Source: Diplolepis rosae (lineage: Eukaryota > Arthropoda > Insecta > Hymenoptera > Diplolepididae). Taken from it: a DNA stretch of 64,000 nt. The notes under the pieces are model-generated. The model did no database searches, had not been told where the DNA came from, and saw only the letters and a list, made by a program, of their open reading frames with translations. Shown one piece after another: positions 56,756-64,000 of the stretch. The stretch spans positions 1,674,001 through 1,738,000 of the forward strand of contig JAPYXD010000161.1 in assembly GCA_030998225.1 (NCBI GenBank), given 5' to 3'. Position numbers and translations under genes: made by a program. Every line of letters starts with the position of its first letter. Position 1 is the stretch's first letter.

Positions 56756-58930
56756 AACAAAAATATTTATTGACTCACGCCATTATAGTTCTGAATCCCT
56801 CAAATAAAAGGTGGTAGTGCAGAACTAATGTAGATATTGGACAATATCGGAATTTGTCAGGAAAGCAAAAACACATTGGGTAAAATCAAATTTATAACTT
56901 GAAGAAAAAACGAAAGTTAAATTCATCTTCGAGCTGAAATGTTGTTGAATTTAGACCGAAAAAGTTTCATCAGAAAAAGTTGTCCAGTTTCGTGGAAATT
57001 TTAAAAATGTAGATTTGAAAGTTGACAATATCATAGTGACACTGGCGTAAAATTCAGCTATTTGCGGTTAGTACTGTTTTATAGACATGACTATATGCCA
57101 TATAAATTGTTGTTAAATATGAAAATTCACATATTTCAACTATAAATATCCCTTATTTTGACACTTATTGTTCATGAAGAAGAAATGTGTTTTTATTGAT
57201 GAAGCGCTTTCAATTATTTTTTCCATGTGTTAATGAAAGTTCCTACTGATTTGATTCAATGAAGTATACTTCTTACTGGCTCAAATTTATAGAGCGCTTA
57301 AAGGAAACATTTTTTCAACTCTGAATATGACCCATAATTTTAGCCTTCTTCTATGTCATTAATTAATTATCACTTTTAAAAGCCTGATTTCTGAAAAAAA
57401 TCAAAAACTTAAAAGGTGCTTCATAAATGTGTATACGTTGTAGAATAAATTCTTAGAATAGGTGTCAAGATTACCATGTTTTGCGTTTATTTAAAGGCGA
57501 CCTGCGTAATTAAATGCCAGATATTGCGTTCCTTAGATAGCTTCTAAGGTTTATAGAAGCATCGGCAAGAACAAAGACGTGATGCTGATAATTCAATAGA
57601 ACGTCAATGATTAACGAGCATCCAGAATAGATTGCAATTAGGATCCTATAACATAGTGACCGCATTCACTCTGTCTCTATTTCACTCCCTTTCAAGAATA
57701 TATAATAAGATACTGTCACATCTTACAGTGCATCAGCAAGCATAAGCAGGTACAACATACTAAAGACTTGAAGAGCCGTGGAGAAAATTGAGTTAGTAAT
57801 CACTAGAGAGGATGATTGCATTTTCCTCAAGTACAATAGATCGGGCGTTATATTATATTATGTATTTAGCAATCAATTATGATTCAATTCTTCTTTATAT
57901 TGTAGATCAAAATAAATGGCTACTAAAAATGAATATTGATTCTCATTTTATTCCGAACTACATATGATACTCAGGAAAAATATTTATGTAACCCTTTTTT
58001 TATCCCAGAAAAACATTTTGTTAGAATAACCAAAATGTTATTAATTTAACTTTCTAACTAACAAGAACTAAAAAATGAAGCAAAAAGGTCGGGAACCTTG
58101 TAAATTATGGAATATTAAATCAGAATTCGAAATCCGAATTATCGAATCATTAATTGATTATTAATTGAATCAATTAATAATTATTAAATACAAAATTATG
58201 TACATTGAGAGATAGTTGTCCTGGGCAGCCTTACTCGATAGAGGGTTAAGAAACACAAACACCAATAAAATATTTTTTTTGTTTTAGCAAAACTCGTTTT
58301 TCAATGTATATAGGATCAGTAATTCATTAATGATGAAATTTTCCATCATATAGAGATAGATAAGTGATTAAAAATAAAAGTTTGTATAGACAAACAGCTA
58401 TTGCATGGAAAGACCCGCAGGCAAAAAAAAGAAAGGCAAAATTTACTAACCGGGACCAGTAAAAGATTTTAAGTAAATGTATCATTAAAAAATGTTAACA
58501 TATCTGAAAAGAAATGTCCGAATTACTGAGCGTTTCGTAAATCTCATAATAATATCAAAGTAAATCTAACTCGGTCACTTGTGAGTTAAAAATACCTTTA
58601 TCATATGTATTAAATACAAGATGATAAGTACCATTCACTGGAACTGAATTACAATACTAGTGTAGTACACATTAACGAAAGATCAGTAGATTTTACCGAT
58701 CTGGATGTTTCGCTTAACTCGCGCACATGTAACGAAAACATAACCTTCATGTGTAAATCACGTGTGCCGGCAACGCTGGGTGTAAACAAAGGAATTTCCA
58801 ACTGCAGTGAGAAAAACGGATCATAAAACCTGGATGTTAAAAGTAAGGATAGTATTCGGTAAAATCAAAACATTCATTCTCCGTTTTTCATATAATTCGT
58901 TTCAGAATGTCGTCCGTATTTCGGAATATG
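56756..58930. other. No gene recognised
   Basis: AT-rich DNA without a domain-bearing frame. Nothing else seen. Confidence 0.4.
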
Positions 58931-59028
58931 GCAAGCGAGAATAGCCGAGAGGCTTTAGGCGTTAGGAATGCGTTTAGTTAATGTAGATATAGTTAGAGTT
59001 AGAGGGTTCGAACCCAAAAGCGATTCTG
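58931..59028 (+). other. Degenerate tRNA-like sequence (tRNA-Ser/Leu-like boxes)
   Basis: gcaagcgagaatagccgaga starts an A-box-like tagccgagaggctttaggcg, and agggttcgaaccc is a B-box, about 50 bp apart with a long variable-arm-like insert. Stem pairing is poor (T-stem fails beyond two pairs). Related to 4191-4270, suggesting a SINE family or tRNA pseudogenes. Confidence 0.4.
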
Positions 59029-59419
59029 AAATTTAATTTCAAGCGTATGCGATTATAAATAGTTTAGCATTGTGTACTTAAATATGTGAACATAAATGAG
59101 GTATGATAATAATATTTGTGTATGTGTTCCCACTGAAACCTCCCCTCTTCTGAGTGCCAAAGCTCTCCCCTCTATCTTTCTTTTGTTTTGCACGCGTTAA
59201 ATCTGGTATATTTCAGTTTATAATCCAAGATATTATCCGATACTATCTTTTTTTTAAAACATCTACAGATTATGGTTTTAATAATCTAGATCGCTGTCCC
59301 GTAGTTAATAGTCCAAGATTATACCCGGTAACATATTTTTCATTACCGTTTACAATCCATTTTTCTCAGTGTGCAAAGAAAGTAGCCAAAACAAAAGAAC
59401 TGTGTTATCCGAAACGAAT

Positions 59420-60477
59420 ATGCTACTTTCACCAAGAAAAATCGGTAAAGCTACTGTCTTATAAGTAATTCTGACATTCGAAAAACGTAAAGAGCACTAA
59501 CATTTTGGTAAACTATACCGTTACAGTAAGTTACATTCTCTTACACGCTATGGAAATGTAACAGAATAATAAGCATTTGTAGCATTTAGAAACAGTGTAG
59601 GATAGCAATTGGCTCGGTGAAATTTACTGATCCGCAAGTCAGTACCACTTATATATTCGTATTTGTAACTACCAAATTTGATTACAGTTACTTGTTCAGC
59701 CTAGTAACATTCAGTTAACTGGCTAGTTGTCCATATAAGTACTTGGAAATTAAGTAAAATTTACCGGATTTTCAGTATATTATACGGAACTTTTTTCTGC
59801 GTGCGTGTTTAAATTTTTCCCTATACTACATTTCAATATACATACATGCATAGTCCAAAAATATCAGTTGATTTTGTATGCTATTTCTTGATTTACGTAT
59901 AAGCGTTTCCATAGCTCGGTGAGTAACCCCGGTAGTATATTGCGGCCTAAAGGGGGTAACTCACAGATCACGCGTACTTTCACTTTTCATGCTTAGATGT
60001 TTCTTACGTTACTTCAGACCGCGAAACACTGCCTCTTTCTATTATTGTTCATTTTTTCTATTATACATCAGAGAAACTCGTAGAGTAGAGTACACGCAGA
60101 AAAAAGTTTCGTATAATATACTCAAAACCCGGTAAATTTTACTTAATTTCCAAGTACTTATATGGACAACTGGCCAGTTAACTGAATGTTACTAGGCTGA
60201 ACAAGTAACTGTAATCAGATTTGGTAGTTACAAATACGAATACATAAGTGGTACTGACTTGCGGATCAGTAAATTTCACCGTGCCAATTGCTATCCTACA
60301 CTGTTTCTAAATACTACAAAATGCTTATTATTCTGTTATATTTCCATATCGTGCAAGAGAATGTAACTTACTATAACGGTATAGTTTACCACAATGTTAG
60401 TGCTCTTTACGTTTGTCGAATGTCAGAATTACTTATAAGACAGTAGCTTTACCGATTATTCCTAGTGAAAGTAGCAT
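59420..60477. mobile_element. Large inverted repeat, arms about 385 bp
   Basis: 59420-59804 and 60093-60477 are inverted copies, over 90 percent alike by eye (for example aaagagcactaacattttgg, gtagttacaaatacgaatac, aagtaaaatttaccgg). The inner borders read ttttttctgcgtg / cacgcagaaaaaa, a MITE-type end. The 288-bp spacer is different DNA. Either a foldback element or two copies of one MITE in head-to-head orientation. Frames 59154-59468 and 60413-60613 are not convincing genes. Confidence 0.75.
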
Positions 60478-61816
60478 GATGAGCAGTAAATTCTTCTTAC
60501 TAGAGTGGTGTTTTACACGTTTGCCGAACGTTAAAAATACCTACACGACTGTAGTTTCAACGAATAATTTAAGTAGAAGGAACTTCATAAATAATATATT
60601 TTATCTATCCTAGTAGTGATTTTCGTGTGTACCAAATGTTAAATTTAATTTTAAGCCTGTCACCATTACTGATTTTTCTGAATAAAAATAGCATGACATG
60701 CGGAATATTTTACTAATATCTCAAGTTAAAAAGAAGTTTACAATATAATGTTTATAATGCTGTCGTTCAAAATTTATTCGTCGTATCTATATATATATAT
60801 ATTCCAAATAAATCACCTGTAACTTTACCAAATTTGAGATCAAATGAAAAATGCCTTTCTGATTATGTAGGTCTATAAATAAACATCTTACAGTATATGT
60901 TGATGAAATTATATGTATAACTGGTGCGGAAGGCGTATTATAATTTCCCTCTGAAATTCAGTACAGTACATCAAGTTACTTCTCTGGAATGTATATAGAT
61001 ACGGCGACTAAATAGGAGGCGACTTGAAAACATAATTTTTAAGAAAGTTCATTTCATTTGAGTTATCACTGGTTCTGACAAACGTGAAGCTTATAATTCT
61101 TGTAGCAACGTGTACATATATATTAAATATATAATTTATCAATTAATCATGCAAAAACCTTACGCTGAATGTGGTAAATATAATCTTTACAATAAATGCA
61201 ATTGTCATACATAGAAACTCATATATATTTATTGTATCATAAATATTAACACATTTGAACGAATTATCAGAATAGTACACTTTAGTTATTGCAGTATTTT
61301 ATAGCATAATATCAGTCTTACTGATACGTATTCAGTCTTTTTTACCTTTTCAATAAATTAGAGAATTATTCATTATGATCACAATATAATTATAAGGTAA
61401 GTTAACTTATTTCTGAACATATAGTTTATTATATAATATTTGATATTTGTAATTACATATAATTTATCATATAACTGACTATGTTATATAATTGTGGAGA
61501 TAAACGCTCAATACAAAATCAGTTTATTTTGTTATTTTTCTACATTTCGAAATTATGAAAATAATGTTTCTTTTGTTTTAATTTTTTCTGAGATTTTTTA
61601 ATACAGATTACTTTTTTCATAAATTATACAAGTTGTTTGAAAGAATGAAGCTATTATTAAGTGATATATGCAATAGTCAAACGATATTTATAATTCCACA
61701 ATTATGTACATAAAAAGTTAATAACAACTTTTCAAAAATAACGCGACATAACAATGATTTAAACGTAATTATCATCTCAAATGCAAAATAAAATGAAATT
61801 TGCCTGCACTTAAATT
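60478..61816. other. Very AT-rich, nothing recognised
   Basis: Contains a short (at) microsatellite near 60788-60802 and no domain-bearing frame. Confidence 0.4.
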
Positions 61817-61817
61817 T

Positions 61818-62181
61818 AAAAAGAGCTATTTAAAGCGTCCATTTTCTAATTTCTTTTGTATTTTAAAGATCTTTTTATCGAATTTTGTTTAGCAGAAATG
61901 TGGAAAATCGTATTTCGTATCGAACCAGCTATTTTAAGTTTTATTCGGAAACATTATTGATATTTTTATTCGGAATCAAAAGTCATATTTAACCTGTTTT
62001 TAATAACTTGCATATTGATTCCGAATCCAAAAAATTTTTAATTTTCATTTGATTTAAGATTTTGACGGCTTGTTCTCCTCAAAATATAATTTCCCACATT
62101 TTCACCTACACAAAATTCGACAAATAGATGTTTAAAATACGGAAGAAATTAGAAAATGGACTTTTTGACTAGCTTTTTTTC
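61818..62181. mobile_element. MITE-like hairpin (about 360 bp)
   Basis: gtccattttctaatttcttt (61837) with a gtattttaaa block and tcgaattttgt is inverted at acaaaattcga ... tttaaaatacggaagaaatt agaaaatggac (ending 62161), with weaker outer pairing aaaaagagcta / tagcttttttt. No ORF. It lies just downstream of the tnp2-like pseudogene. Confidence 0.6.
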
Positions 62182-62234
62182 TTTAGAGTGTCGGTCTCAA
62201 TCCTTTTTAAACGTAAACTTACGTTAAGCTTTCT

Positions 62235-63898
62235 TTAAACTATTAAAAATTTACTAGCAACATAATAAGTCGACACTTTTTGCACTAAAAGGCATGGAAA
62301 TTTGTAAGGTAGGTCGTTATAAATCATTACGAATTCTTTACATTTACCTGCCATTACGTCCACTTCGTAAGCATGAAAATGTTTATCAAATTTTATAGTG
62401 ACTAGAGGCATAATTAGGAAGTGCACCACGTCTTTGATTAAGTATACCGAACAAATCTTACCAAATTTTGGATTTGGAGTCTCGATTTTAGTTACAACTA
62501 TAGTTCCAGGAGTATAATTCGTACCCCATATGTTTGCCCATTTCACACAAGTTATTACTTTAGGATCTTTGTGACTGGGAAAGTATAATTTGTAATGTAT
62601 TCGATCAAATCGATAATTAGAAATGACAGGACCAACGGTATAATCACAGCCAATACAATTATTCTCAAGAAAATAAGAAACTTTCAATTGATGTTTCACA
62701 GCTAACGTGTGAGGAAGGTTTACTTTGCTGCAAGAAACATTAGATGTATTTTTTGATTCTTTATGTTTTGATTCATACCTCATCGATGAACAGTTGGCTA
62801 CAGGTCCCAACCAGGCTATTAACTTTGGATAGTGTAGTAAAAAATGAAATTTGGGTTTTAAATTTTCTTTGAAAATATCGAGGTACATAGTATGATGTTC
62901 CGTTAATAACTGTTTCAACAATGCAGGATCTGTGTGACGCATCTTGGGAGACTGAATGATTTCAGTTATTTGTCTTAGTTTCAAATACAAGATCCACACA
63001 ATATTTTTTCGGGGAACTAAATCACCAACCATTAAACCAAAGTAACGTACAAAACAGGTCATCTCTGAAGCTGACATTTTCAATTTAACACTTGAAGACT
63101 TTCGTACACAGATAAGAGGTGGTTTGTTTGATTTCTCTAGCTGTCCATAGTTGAACATTTGAATTCGAAAATTTAGTATTTGCAAAGAAAAAACTTTTAA
63201 ATCGAAAATAAAGTAATTTAATATTTTCGTCATTACATATGTTTGTACACCTTCTCTAGAATCGTGCATTTCATCAATTGCGACATTTTTAGTTATGTGA
63301 AAACCAGTAACATCGTGCCATACGCAACGCTCTTTGATTCCACTTTCAGATAGATTATTTAACTTCAAATCACTTTCGTAGTTATCTTCTGTATGCATAT
63401 TCTGCATGGAAAATTGGCACTGAAGCATTCAGTAAGGCCCAAAATACTGTGCAAACCTAAGTTATCACCCAAAATTAAAATTAGTTGAAAATAAATCCTT
63501 TCACCATTAACAACAATACCATGTTCGCGTAAGTAATTCAATTCTTTAATCAGAACATGAAAAATTGCTTTATTGCCATAAACATGCCTGTGATCAGATC
63601 TGAAAAGTAACACTAGAAATGTGTGTCGTAAATTTGAGGCATATTTGGGCGGTAAACATGCAATTCTAGCATAAACTGCTCCAAATTTGTTATCGCCTGC
63701 GTGTGACCCTAATGGATTACCAGATTCCCAATCATCAGAGTGGATGTAAAGAGGCAAGTAAAATTTGCTACCGGAATCTTTTTGCATTTCTTTCCAAAGT
63801 TTTCCTTGAATGATATTAGTAATCAATAAATCATCATTTAAAACGTTTTGCATATATGACTTTATTTCGTCGAGAAGATTGGGGATTTCTAAAATTGC
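62235..63898 (-). pseudogene. tnp2-like transposase (CMC/EnSpm-type), frameshifted, 5' end missing
   Basis: The first frame (63365-63898) reads FYLPLYIHSDDWESGNPLGS, KFGAVYARIACLPPKYASNL and RIYFQLILILGDNLGLHSIL, ending in SANFPCRIC. A frameshift near 63405 leads to the second frame (EDNYESDLKLNNLSESGIKE, then VWHDVTGFHITKNVAIDEMH, PKFHFLLHYPKLIAWLGPVA, SMRYESKHKESKNTSNV) that ends naturally at 62235. The blocks nPLGSHAG, LGDNLGLxSILG, HFLLHYP and MRxExKHxxxK are those I associate with tnp2/EnSpm-type DDE transposases widespread in arthropods. The N-terminus is cut off by a poly(T) tract at 63899. The long clean frames suggest modest age. No terminal repeats were found in the window. Confidence 0.6.
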
Positions 63899-64000
63899 TT
63901 TTTTTTTTTTTTTTGGTGAGGAGGAAAAATGGCGAAATCTTTTATAGACGTTGTACAGGACTCTCCTAGGACGGGGCTAGGAATACCTGTTAAAACCAGA
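63899..64000 (-). mobile_element. Probable 3' end of a poly(A)-tailed retroelement
   Basis: A run of 17 T at 63899-63915 followed by ggtgaggaggaaaaatggcg. On the minus strand this is a unique sequence ending in poly(A), inserted into the 5' side of the tnp2-like gene. It runs off the window edge, so class is open. Confidence 0.4.

Noticed and set aside
58931..59028. Functional tRNA-Ser or tRNA-Leu gene
   Set aside because: Box A and box B are present but the acceptor and T stems do not pair properly.

Overview
This window reads as AT-rich, repeat-dense nuclear DNA of an arthropod, most likely an insect. The transposon families present (a BEL/Pao retrotransposon, many mariner relatives, a piggyBac-type and a hAT-type MITE) are typical of insect genomes, and similar sets are common in Hymenoptera, but nothing here fixes the order. 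I see no confirmed host gene, no functional tRNA or rRNA, no operon and no CRISPR array. Almost every open frame with recognisable homology belongs to a mobile element, and nearly all of those are broken.

Left part (1-14 kb): small hairpin elements, a TTAA-flanked piggyBac MITE, a degenerate tRNA-like sequence, and a three-level nest at 9.4-12.2 kb (a roughly 200-bp tandem array split by a 2-kb TA-flanked element, itself split by a GC-rich palindromic MITE). Then come a 971-bp element with long inverted repeats and a mariner remnant.

Middle (14-34 kb): a non-autonomous hAT element with an exact 8-bp target duplication, an internally deleted mariner with perfect 30-bp ends, a 1.35-kb TA element with repeated subterminal motifs, an internally deleted irritans-type mariner, and a 2.5-kb element with a DUF4817-type transposase that carries both a foldback insertion and a 100-bp patch of the neighbouring mariner. 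After these come a decayed multicopy arthropod gene, a second foldback with the same core but different arms, a mauritiana-type mariner and, 6 bp away, another TA-inserting element.

Right part (34-64 kb): fragments of mariner and of an RNase H-bearing non-LTR retrotransposon, several strong hairpins, then a structurally complete BEL/Pao element on the minus strand (45134-52117) with 660-bp LTRs that differ at 5 positions by my reading, a 5-bp target duplication, a tRNA-Tyr-type primer site and three coding lesions. Beyond it lie a composite inverted-repeat element containing a second copy of the mauritiana-type mariner, a possible two-exon gene fragment, a 1-kb inverted repeat, and a frameshifted tnp2-like (CMC/EnSpm-type) transposase at the right edge.

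The main stories are nested insertion order, amplification of elements whose transposases are already dead (so mobilised in trans), and a foldback family with a conserved core and exchangeable arms.
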